From: Salvia splendens
Lineage: Eukaryota > Streptophyta > Magnoliopsida > Lamiales > Lamiaceae
NCBI RefSeq assembly: GCF_004379255.2
Contig: NC_056038.1
Location: 13,740,729-13,804,728, forward strand
Length of the DNA stretch: 64,000 bases
Reading direction: 5' to 3'
Below, one piece after another: positions 54,795-64,000 of this stretch (within the stretch, counting starts at the first letter, position 1; the number at the start of each line of letters is the position of its first letter). The position numbers and the translations under genes were made by a program. The notes under the pieces are model-generated. The model was not told where the DNA came from and made no database searches. It was given only the letters and a program-made list of their open reading frames with translations.

Positions 54795-57642
54795 ATGTTG
54801 ACGTGCATAGCTTGCTCGAAGCAGCCCAACGCCGCCAGATCTCTCTCGGAGCTGCCTCAGGACGACCGAACTCCTACCTCCAAGCAGGCCATCAGAAACC
54901 TCACTGCACAAGTACACACTAACTGAAACTGGTTTGTTAGCTTAGTAGTTAAGGTCTCTCATTTTTTGATCCAGTATTTGAATTCTCACGACTTTGGGAC
55001 CTGTTTTGTTTGATCCTTTGATACATTTCATCTGATTTATTTTGATGTATTTATTTTTTATTGCAATTTGCCACATGAATATTTTAGATCAAGGAAATGG
55101 CTGTCAAGGCATCAGGTGCATACAGGAACTGCAAGCCCTGTGCAGGTTCATCAGGGCACAGCAAGGGCCCGAATTACTTGGACTCGGATGCAGGCTCAGT
55201 GTCAGAGAGGTTCTATGGCTCATACAGAAGAGCTGGCAGTTCAGAGTCCACCCCACGGCCTTGGGGAAAAGAAATGGATGCCAAGTTGAAGGCCCTCTCG
55301 AGTGGCTATACCACACCAGCTTCAGTTAGCAGTATAAGCGAGGCGTTTGTTCTTATGGAGGAAGATGAGCCAAAAGAATGGGTTGCACAGGTTGAGCCTG
55401 GGGTGCTGATTACATTTGTTTCACTGCCACAGTGTGGAAATGATATTAAGAGGATCAGATTCAGGTATAAATCATTTATTCATGCTGTGAAGCAGAATTA
55501 ATATGACAGGCTGGTTTATGGAAATAAGCATCATTATTCTGTGAAACATATTCTATTGTTAGTTATGTTTGAATATTGATATGAAGTTAAATTATTGAGT
55601 TATGCCTGACTTGCTGTTCACTGTAGTATCTTAAGTATCGATTTATGATTTTGATGTTGCTTCTTTGCTGGTTTACAAACAGTGCTTTTGAAAATCTAAT
55701 TCGACATGATATCTGGAACATGTGGTATCTTCGTGAGTGACGGAATGTTTAATGTGGTATCCGTGACGTTGATCTTAGTTAGTGGTTATCTACTTGATTT
55801 ATTTGGAGAATTTGAGATTTCTAAGTGTGAAGTAATGTGGCTGAACTGAATTGGGACATGAGAGCCACTATGAATTGCACTAGCCTCCAATATGGTGGTG
55901 GCCCTTCGTAGAAAAAGTCTTGGGATATGGAAAAAAGGGGATAGCACTGAAGGCTAAATCACTAAAACATATTATTACATCTTAGTACGATCACCATAAG
56001 AGATTATGAATAACTAAGGATCATTTTCCAAGGGATGATTTTTCTAGTTTGGGTGATTGGCTAATAGAAAAAAAGAGCTACCTATAAGATTTAAACAGAA
56101 AGGAGTGAAATAAATATTTAAAAAAATGCAACAAAGAGTCAAGCTGGATAGTCCCTTTTGGTAATTTTCTGTTGACTAGCATTAAAGTGCTTGATTGGAG
56201 CCTTAACAAAAATTCAAAAGATTTCCTTAAGATGAGAATCATTAGTGTAACAGAATTCACTGCTGTGCATGTTTGGTTTCTGCATTCACTGCTGTATGAT
56301 CAAGCCATAATCAGTACAGAATTCTAATACGGTTATTTCATTTGTTCCCAAGAATGGCCTGATTTCTTCTGCTTTTTCCATATTGAGGGATTTGAACAAT
56401 ACTTGTTTAAGATTTTCTCGTTTTTCCTTTTTCCTGGATTACTTTTCCAGCCGAGAGATATTTAACAAGTGGCAAGCACAGCGCTGGTGGTCGGAGAACC
56501 AGGATAAAGTAATAGAATTATACAACGTCCAAAAGTTCAGTCGTCATGCAGTACCAGCACCAACTCCTCCTCGGTCAGAAGATGAGGTATAATACTTTTC
56601 TGCGAATTATACTTGTGCGCTCGTCAATATATGCTGTTTGTATTTATTGTTAGTGACTATATCGTGGGATTCACCCTTCAAAGGAATTATCATTGAGTGA
56701 TGAAATTGTGATCCCTTTTCCTTAGATTTCAAAAGTTGAATCCATGGATGATACCCCTGAGACACCTCGACCGAGCAAGGAGCGTCTTCCTCATCACTTT
56801 TGTCAGAGCTTGCCCGAACAGCACCCATTGCAATCTCATGAGTACAATGATTCTGGTGGTCTTAATTCAACACCAAAAGTCTCCAGTGCTAGTGCTGCAA
56901 AGATTGAGACACCATCAATTGTAGCTTCTTCACGTTCAAGTTCGTCAAGGGAAGTTGATCACTCTGGAGAGCTTTTAGCTAGCAATTCTAGTGATTTAGA
57001 GACTGAGTGGGTTGAACAAGATGTGCCTGGAGTCTACATTACCATCAGAATACTTCCAAATGGTGCTCGAGAGCTTAAAAGAGTGCGGTTCAGGTGAGCA
57101 TTCCTTTCAAGCTACACCTGTAATTCTTGGATTCCTAATAATTAGAACCAATTTTGGTCTCTAGGTCATATATTATTGAAGCTATGAATGCTTGGCTTCC
57201 ACAAAAGGAAGACTCAGACGCTTAAATGATATTTATATATTACTCCTTTCTTAGCTTCAAACTTAAATGCGAAACATTATTCTGATCCCATTTCTAATCT
57301 CAATACTAGGGAGATTATTTGGAAACTAATTACTCCCACTTTTATATCAAATGTTTCTTGATGAAATGCACCATCTAAATGTTACATCTCATTTACCCTT
57401 GTTGTGAATGGAATAAGTAATTTGGATCAGTTCTGTCCACTGTAGAGTAAAAATAGAAAAGGTTGACTCAATCGGAAAAATGAATTATGAGCTACTTTAC
57501 CACAGTAAATTTCTATTTTTATACATCATTGCTTGTTTCTGACATTGTAAATGATGAATGCAGCCGAGAAATATTTGGTGAATCGCAAGCAAGATTGTGG
57601 TGGGAAGAGAACAGATTGAGGATTCAACAGCAATACTTGTGA
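54795..57642 (+). CDS. BREVIS RADIX-like protein (BRX family)
   Basis: BRX proteins act at the plasma membrane and nucleus in root phloem, stomatal and shoot growth, linking auxin and brassinosteroid signalling. Five exons with GT-AG borders: 54795-54911, 55088-55464, 56451-56586, 56726-57093, 57564-57642, giving 358 residues, normal for the family. The N-terminus MLTCIACSK has the Cys pair likely to be S-acylated. A conserved KAVKAS-like motif follows (KEMAVKASGAYRNCKPC, residues 42-58). Two BRX domains are present: residues about 134-192 (EPGVLITFVSLP, IRFSREIFNKWQAQRWW) and 303-358 (VPGVYITIRILPNG, REIFGESQARLWWEENR). A 5' UTR intron ending just before the ATG (GGCAATAG) is likely. All frames are open. 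The exact member (BRXL2/3/4) is not assigned. Confidence 0.95.
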
Positions 57643-58976
57643 CTTTTGGCAAACTCAGTAGGAAGATACACCTACCATTCTCACGAGTTATTTAACCAAT
57701 AGCTACTAAACTATCGATGGGTGCTGTAAACTTCCAGTTGCAGTGTGTCGAAATTTCACCTTGCTATGCTGAATATCTGAAATCACCTTTTATTAAGACA
57801 AGTAATGATCAGGGCACAGATAACTATAAGGTCTGCTGGAACTTGTCCTACACAACACCATGAATTATTTTGGATATTTATTGACATCTACTTCTAGTTA
57901 GTGGCATATCAGCAACACATGTCATGTCAAGTCTTGAACCTGTAGATATCATTGTGTACGGATCTCATGTTTCAATTCATCAATGTGTCTAAGTTTTACA
58001 CACACATGTATTTATAATATTCTATTATCAATATACACATTCTCAACAAACATTGCAGGGGAGATAAACAACAGATAAGCTGGGAACACAAAACGCTGCC
58101 AACTTTAGAAAAAGAAAGCTGGCAATGGTTAGGCCTCGGATCACATTCCCACCTGGTTAGTTTTTTTGGAATCTTGAATTATGTCTTTCACTGATATTGT
58201 TTGTTAGTACTTTGTTGGCTGTGCATAAAGTAATGAAATGGTCCTAGTTGTCTAGTTTCGCTTTATTGTGTGAGTATGAGAGGTAAAGAGGGTGTCTTCT
58301 TTTGAGTGATTTGGATTGATGAATGTCTGCTGCTTTGTTTCGCTCGATTGATGCTTGTAGTTAGGTAAGGTACAATTGGAATTTTGTTTCTCGGGATTGC
58401 TGCTGTGCCTCTTTTTGGTGATGGTACATGATGGTACTTGAACTAACTCTCTTTCTCAATAATGGTCCCTTTTAGAATCTTAAGTTTGTGTAGGATTTAT
58501 GTCGAAGTTCTTAGCCTGTTACACTGTGCTCACTCCTCTTGAATCTGAGATGGTTTAAGAAGGATTTTCTTCAAGCTGTCATCCCTTTGAGTCCACTAAG
58601 CAAACTCCTTTGACCTTTCTCCTATGCATTTTGTTATCTCTTCCACATACTCTTCATCATAGAACAAGCGTCACATTTTGATATATAAAATTTGTGCCCT
58701 CATAAGTGTTAAAAGGTTATGTCAAAAATTTCAAATAACTATTCTTCAATGCAAATTCTCAACTTAATTCGAGTTTATACATATTCCATTTTTTACGTTA
58801 GAGGACATTTATCTAGGAATGAAGTATGACTGACAATTTTGGACACGACGCATACACGCACGAAATTATTGAATTTGGGTCAAACTTTACTGGGTTTATG
58901 TCCTTATCGGGTTGACCAGTTAGGAACGCAATAATTTTGAATTGAGTTCAGATAACTTGCTAAAAAGTAATATTAC
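57643..58976 (+). other. BRX-like 3' UTR and intergenic region
   Basis: Non-coding. A GCAG|GGG acceptor-like site near 58,060 may mark a spliced 3' UTR exon; this is not proven. Confidence 0.4.
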
Positions 58977-59192
58977 TACATCTGTCTGCAAAAAATAGAC
59001 CAAATTTACTATTTTGGGTCATTCATCAAAATTAGACTAATTTCTAAATATGAAAAGTCTAAGCATTAAAAATAGCACTACTAATAATGTGGTCTCCACA
59101 ATCCACTGACACTATTCCTCTCTTTTTTTATCTCTTACTTTAACAATTGCACATTAAAAATCGTATTATACACAACTATGTCTATTTTTGGT
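58977..59192. mobile_element. Stowaway-type MITE
   Basis: CTACATCTGTCTGCAAAAAA at left; GTCTATTTTTGGTGGATGGA at right is its inverted counterpart. Confidence 0.6.
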
Positions 59193-59418
59193 GGATGGAC
59201 TCTCTCTTTCCAAAAAATAAGAACTTTGGAAACGGCACAGATTTTAATGCAAAATTGGTAAAGTAAGTGAAAAAATGGGTGAAGTAAAAGAGATGATAAG
59301 AAAAAGTAGTGAAATTAGTGTTAGTAGAATATGGTTCCATTTCCTTAAATGGAAAGTTTCTATTTTTGGGAAATGGACCAAAAAGGAAAGAATTTCTATT
59401 TTTAGAAAATAGAACGAG
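59193..59418. mobile_element. Stowaway-type MITE, abutting the previous one
   Basis: Left TCTCTCTTTCCAAAAAATAA, right TCTATTTTTAGAAAATAGAA. Diverged ends; a member of the same general class. Confidence 0.5.
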
Positions 59419-59708
59419 CATTATTTAATTATTTGTTATGTTTAAAAAAATCATACTTTAATTTTGTTTTCTAGATTCATGTAAATTAGATTTAAATAAT
59501 GTAAATCGAGTTTTTACAGTATAAATTCAATTAAAAATTAGGTTTAATAATTTAATATCATGTTTTAATAATGTAATATCATGTTTTAATCATGTAAATT
59601 ACGTTTGTGTCATTATCGTATCATGTGAATCCATATATGTTATATTTGTCATAGTCAACATCTCCTATTAAATACTCTCACGACTTAATCTTAGATTATA
59701 TCTTACTA

Positions 59709-59971
59709 CTTCATCCGTCCTACTTAAGATGATACACTTTCCTTTTTAGTTTGTCCCAAATAAGATGACACATTTCTATTTTGGAAACTCTCCCTCTCCA
59801 ATTAATATACCCAACCATTTTTTCTCTCCTCAATTAAATATTCAACTCTCTTTCTCTCTCCTTTTAATACTCACAATCACATTTTCTTTCTCAAATTAAA
59901 CACATTAACTAACAACTCTTAAAATCTCATGCCGACTAAAAAATGTGTCATCTTAACCGGGACAAAAGGAG
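59709..59971. mobile_element. Stowaway-type MITE
   Basis: CTTCATCCGTCCTACTTAAG at left; the right end is CATCTTAACCGGGACAAAAG plus GAG. TA lies on both sides. Confidence 0.8.
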
Positions 59972-61265
59972 TACTATTTTATCTAGTAAATCAAACACCA
60001 TTTAAAATAAATAAAACATTGTTACAAAGCTAACAATTTATATGTACAGGATTCGAAAACAATTTTTCAAAAGGTACATAATGCAGTCTTACATTATTTC
60101 GATATTCATTATGAAATAATTTTCTAGTGGATTCGTAGTTATACTTAATATTGTTAAGATTTGATCACTAGATAAAATAATCTCTTTCTAATACTCTCTC
60201 TCACACGTACTCACAACACAAGTCCGTGTAGGCTATAATTTCGTGATTTCATCAATAATTACATTCCACACATTTTCAATCTCGTGCACAGACGTTACCT
60301 TTCTTTTTAAAATAATAACTAAAAAAAGTAAAAAAAAACCCCGTTTTTTAGGCGCAACGTTCAAATAAAAATGCATAGTTAATAAAAGATGGTCTCTTAT
60401 CATTGCACATTAGAGGATTTTTTTTATTTCCAATAGAAAAGTTATACTTCCTCGTCTCACCATAATCATTCATATTTTCTGAAATGTTATATCTTAAATG
60501 AGTCATTTTCCTTTGGGATATTGGTCCCAAAAATTATGAATTTTAACCAAATTTTGGTATTTCGTACAAACTTTAAAATTAGTCTAAAGTATCACAAACT
60601 ATACATTCTATTTTTCAACCCAATCCAAATGAGATATTTAAAACTTTTAGTTTTAAAAATACAAACCTTATTTTAAGAGCATTTTAGTTCACACGATGAG
60701 TAAAACAAACTTTTAATAATTAGAGACCAGACTCATTTAATTTAAATTACATTTTATAGACGAAAATGGTGTATTTAAGGGTGTTTTAGTTGATATGAGT
60801 GCGAAACAAGATTTTAATAAATATAGACCAAATCCATTTAGATACCGTTCGGGGGTCATTTAATAGCGTTTTAGATCATTTTACAGACGGAAATTATTCA
60901 TTTCAATTGTGTTTTAGTTCATACGACGAGTAAAACAGACAATTTTAATGAACCAAAACACTCTTAAAATATCTTCATGTTTAAATACTCCGCTCAATTT
61001 CAGCCTTCATGTTTTGATCTAACAATTGAAATTTGATATCTAGTTAAGTTAGTTATTAAGATCACTACTCTATTATTATATATGTAGATTATGTGAAGAA
61101 GGGTCCACAATTCCTGAATTGTTTTTTCACGCATGCATGGAAAAACATATTCTGTCTCTCTTCTCGTCAAGCGTGCTCTTCAGCTCTCATTACACATCGC
61201 ATGACTGCTCTTGTCTCTTTCTCTCGACATTAAAGATCTCCTGTCCCCACTCGCTTTTCTCTTTT
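59972..61265. other. Intergenic, diverged tandem repeat
   Basis: Three diverged units of about 120 bp (60,660-60,960) share GTTTTAGTTCATACGA(C/T)GAG and AAAC-A-A-TTTTAAT. No gene. A CATGCATG (RY) motif lies at about 61,132. Confidence 0.5.
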
Positions 61266-61273
61266 CTATAAAT
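61266..61273 (+). promoter_or_regulatory. TATA box of the BIG GRAIN 1-like gene
   Basis: TATAAATA, 73 bp before the start codon at 61346. Confidence 0.65.
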
Positions 61274-61345
61274 AGGTGGTCGCCTTTTAGCTAGAAAAAT
61301 TCATAGGTAGAGATTGGAACAATTCCATTGAGAGAGAGGAAGTTA

Positions 61346-62434
61346 ATGAGGAATAAGAGAGACGAAGACATGGCCATTTACCAACGCACCCACTCTTGGG
61401 TCGACAAATTCTCCCGCCCTCATCCACAGGTTTCCACCCTTTCCCTTATTTAGAAGTGCCCACACAAAATAGTCTTTGTCCAAAATGAAAATTTTCGACT
61501 ATTTTTAGTGGACGGAGTGAATATATAATATTATCTCTGTCCATTAAAAATGAAACATTTTCTATTTTGGATTGTCTCATTAAAAATTAAATGTTTCTAA
61601 AATGGAAACAACATCATTTCTACTTTTTCATTTTCGTAATTCACTTTCTCTTCATTAACTCACAAAAGAAAACCAGATGTTTCATATTTAATGCGACAGA
61701 GGAAGTATTTTAGTTTTAACTACATTACTTTCTTCCAACAGTCAGGGAAATGTTCGAGCTCCGGTTCCAGCTGCGGCGGAGGTTTCTTCTCCTCCTTGGA
61801 ACCCAAATCCTTGCCGGCGGAGAAATTCGGAAACTTCGAGGACTCTGGAATCAATTGGCGAGGCTTCAGCGACAGATCGGATCGCAAGTCGAAGAGCGAG
61901 AGCAGATTAGCGAAGACAAAACTGAAAGCGCTGAAAATGTACAAGAGCGTGAAGCAGCCGATTTCTCCCTCCGGAAAAGTCGCCGCCTTCTTAAACTCCC
62001 TCTTCGCCGCCGGAAACTTAAAGAAACAGAAAATCGACTCGCCGGGGTCGTCATTCTCGCGCTCCTGGCACACGGCCACAACCACAACTCCTTCGTCATC
62101 GACGCCGTCGATTAGGTTTTTTCCGGCGAGTACTGTGATTTTGGACGAAGATTGTCGCCTCCAAAGGCAAACAGGCAATAGCGAAGACATAGATTCGATC
62201 TTAGATGCCATTGATGAAGAGCTCGCCATGCATATGAAGAACAAGGAACAAATACTGGGGTTCGATATTTTTAGCGATGAAAAACGAGAATTTGAGGACG
62301 GGGATGATGAATTTGATGGAGCGAGCTGCGCGAGTTCGGATTTGTTCGAATTGGAAAATCTATCGGCCATTGGAATGGAAGAACTACCGCTTTATCAAAC
62401 TACTCATCTTCCCAATATTATGCAAATGGACTGA
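61346..62434 (+). CDS. BIG GRAIN 1-like protein
   Basis: BIG GRAIN 1 proteins are membrane-associated regulators of auxin response and organ size. Two exons, 61346-61429 and 61742-62434 (GT-AG, in phase), give 258 residues. Recognition rests on the block LAKTKLKALKMYKSVKQPIS followed by PSGKVAAFLNSLF and on the C-terminal SSDLFELENLSAIG with EELPLYQTT, which fit this family. The N-terminus (MRNKRDEDMAIYQRTHSW) is short and atypical. The middle is Ser- and Thr-rich, and an acidic stretch (DEKREFEDGDDEFDG) precedes the end. The intron carries Stowaway-like sequence (61,533-61,708). A TATA box stands at 61,266. The family call is probable rather than certain. Confidence 0.7.
61533..61708. mobile_element. 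Stowaway-like MITE in the BIG GRAIN 1-like intron
   Basis: TATCTCTGTCCATTAAAAAT at left; ATATTTAATGCGACAGAGGA at right is inverted to it. A second, partial end (TTTTTAGTGGACGGAGTGA) lies just before, at 61,502-61,520. Confidence 0.6.
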
Positions 62435-63200
62435 TTTTGTTAAATTCAATCAATTTCATTTTTGTGATATATTAGTAGGAGCTCTACTATAAACTCCATA
62501 TTTCCACCATTTAAAGAGTCATTTTGAGTAGCACGAGTTTTTAAGAAATTGTTTAACTTTGTAAAGAAAAATATTGAAAAAATTAGTTGGAAGTGGATCT
62601 TATTTTTTGTTTGTGAGTGGAAAAATTTAGTAAATTGTGGGGCTGCATACTAAAAGTGAAAAAAAATTAAATGAATCTTTAAATCGTGAACATCCAAAAA
62701 TAACAAAATGAATATTTAAATCATGGAGAGAGAGAGAGTATTTATATACTCAATATATGAATGTAGGGTAGTGTTAAAAAAGTAACTAAATCCTAATGTA
62801 TAACAAAATAACCATGCACGAATGTCATTTTTAGATACCAATTAGGTAATTGTTGATTGATTTAGGTCATAATTCGAAATGGTATTTTTATATCGTTTTA
62901 GTTTATATAAGTTCATACACCTTGTATAAATTAAAATGATCTTAAATTGACCTACCTAATTGGTATCTAAAATGACTTTCGTATTTTTATTCTCATCCTT
63001 CTATTTTTTTTCAAATAGTTGAAATTTGGTTTTCTTTATCCATTAAATTTTAGTTATTTTTTTATTACTATGTATATTTATGGAAAACCAGTCATATAAA
63101 AAAAATCACAATCATTAAATATTAAAATGCATAAATAATTTGATACATAAAATCAGTTCAGTATATATCAAACCACAAGAATGAAACATTTTCATAGTAT
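62435..63200. other. Intergenic with a small inverted-repeat element
   Basis: AT-rich. At 62,820-62,985 the arms TCATTTTTAGATACCAATTA and TAATTGGTATCTAAAATGA form an inverted repeat of about 30 bp, MITE-like. There is also (GA)n at 62,725-62,735. Confidence 0.55.
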
Positions 63201-63214
63201 CATTGTACTTGTTT

Positions 63215-64000
63215 TGCTAAACGTGCTCGTGTTTATTGTCTGTTGTTACTTGGTGGTCTGTTGATCCCGAACGCCTCCGGTAATAAAATTTCATTCTTCT
63301 ACCTTCAATTTTTCATGGATGTAGAACGATGTGCTAGCTATAGCTGGGGTGGGGCGACTCTTGCCTGCTTGTACCACAATCTATGTGAAGCTGCACTTGC
63401 TAAGAGGACCGATGTCGGGGGAGCTCTTACTTTGTTACAGCTGTGGGCTTGGGAGAGAATCCCAATTATTAGACCGAAGATGCTAAATCTCGTGCCTATA
63501 GACTACGTACCATGTGCAATCGCGTAAGTTGTTCACTAATTACTTTTTTAAGCATAATTTTTATTAATTTCCGTATTATTCGCTCATAATTTAATTTTGT
63601 AGATGGACTGTTCCGACCTCTTATGTAAAAGCACCCGGGCATTGCATTGAAACTTTCAGAGATCAGTTCTCCAAAATGCACGCCAACCAAGTGATTTACG
63701 TAAACTAAATTGTTGTTTGTTTGCTGTTTTGATTGAACTTGTTTTGACTGAATTTTTTTCATATTTAGTTTATTTGGAGGCCGTATGTCACGCGAAACCT
63801 GCCGGATGTTTGTGTTGCCGGTCGTCCTATATGGACGTCGATCACAACACTTATTTGCTGGAATCTGGTTGAGCCACACTTGCCAAAGCGAGTGTTGCGA
63901 TAATTTGGGATTGTCTAACCGTATATCCCGCTTGTCGACCGGTTCCACAGAACTGATTTTGCGAAACAGGATCGACGTGGCAAATCTGGTCGGAATTGGG
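63215..64000 (+). pseudogene. Plant-mobile-domain (MAIN-like) gene fragment, runs off the window
   Basis: Three exon-like pieces with GT-AG borders: about 63215-63523, 63603-63699 and 63769 onward. They read RVYCLLLLGGLLIPNASGN, CASYSWGGATLACLYHNLC, LLQLWAWERIPIIRP, then WTVPTSYVKAPGHCIETFRD and WRPYV, PHLPKRVLR, DRFHRTDF. This is the C-terminal part of the plant mobile domain, shared by MAIN/MAIN-like proteins, PP7-type phosphatases and many transposons. Two in-frame TAA codons (63901-63903 and 63916-63918) fall where the family has Gln (RQFG..Q), consistent with C-to-T decay. No start was found upstream. A transposon origin is likely. Confidence 0.75.

Overview
The window is nuclear DNA of a flowering plant, most likely an asterid eudicot. 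The intact genes have short spliced exons and plant-specific families (PDAT1, BREVIS RADIX, BIG GRAIN 1-like), surrounded by AT-rich DNA packed with plant transposons. A Lamiales host is plausible but is only an impression. There are no rRNA or tRNA genes and no CRISPR array.

Left half (1-35,542), almost entirely mobile DNA. Positions 1-6,432 are the 3' part of an Athila-like Ty3/gypsy element (element C) ending in its 3' LTR. It abuts 6,433-7,300, the right end of a TIR element that carries an ABCG-transporter fragment. From 7,300 to 12,902 runs a head-to-tail chain of seven TIR/foldback elements, each separated from the next by a (TA)n tract. Two of these are inverted copies of a palindromic foldback element. 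From 13,497 to 35,542 lies a probable Helitron that has been opened by a 20-kb nest: element A (13,649-33,689, target-site duplication ATATA) contains a relative, element B (14,854-24,657, duplication TGTAT/TATAT), inserted just behind A's primer-binding site. A and B both keep gag, protease and a third ORF (ORF2). Both have lost nearly all of RT, RNase H and integrase at apparently the same place, so they look like copies of one internally deleted, non-autonomous lineage.

Right half (35,543-64,000), genes with transposons between them. A six-exon PDAT1 gene lies on the minus strand (36,097-39,370) with a Stowaway MITE in intron 1. A transposon-rich gap (39,500-54,300) holds MITEs, a small CACTA element, a complete but decayed PIF/Harbinger element, a second and third TA-separated chain (one member is a Pack-type element carrying cytochrome P450 and bHLH fragments), an array of hairpin repeats and a possible solo LTR. 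A five-exon BREVIS RADIX-like gene lies on the plus strand (54,795-57,642), followed by a cluster of MITEs. A two-exon BIG GRAIN 1-like gene is at 61,346-62,434. The window ends in a decayed plant-mobile-domain (MAIN-like) gene that continues past 64,000.

PDAT1 acts in seed-oil and membrane lipid metabolism. The BRX-like and BIG GRAIN-like genes belong to families linked to auxin or brassinosteroid growth control. They are not an operon; the common theme of the locus is layered transposon insertion and gene-fragment capture.
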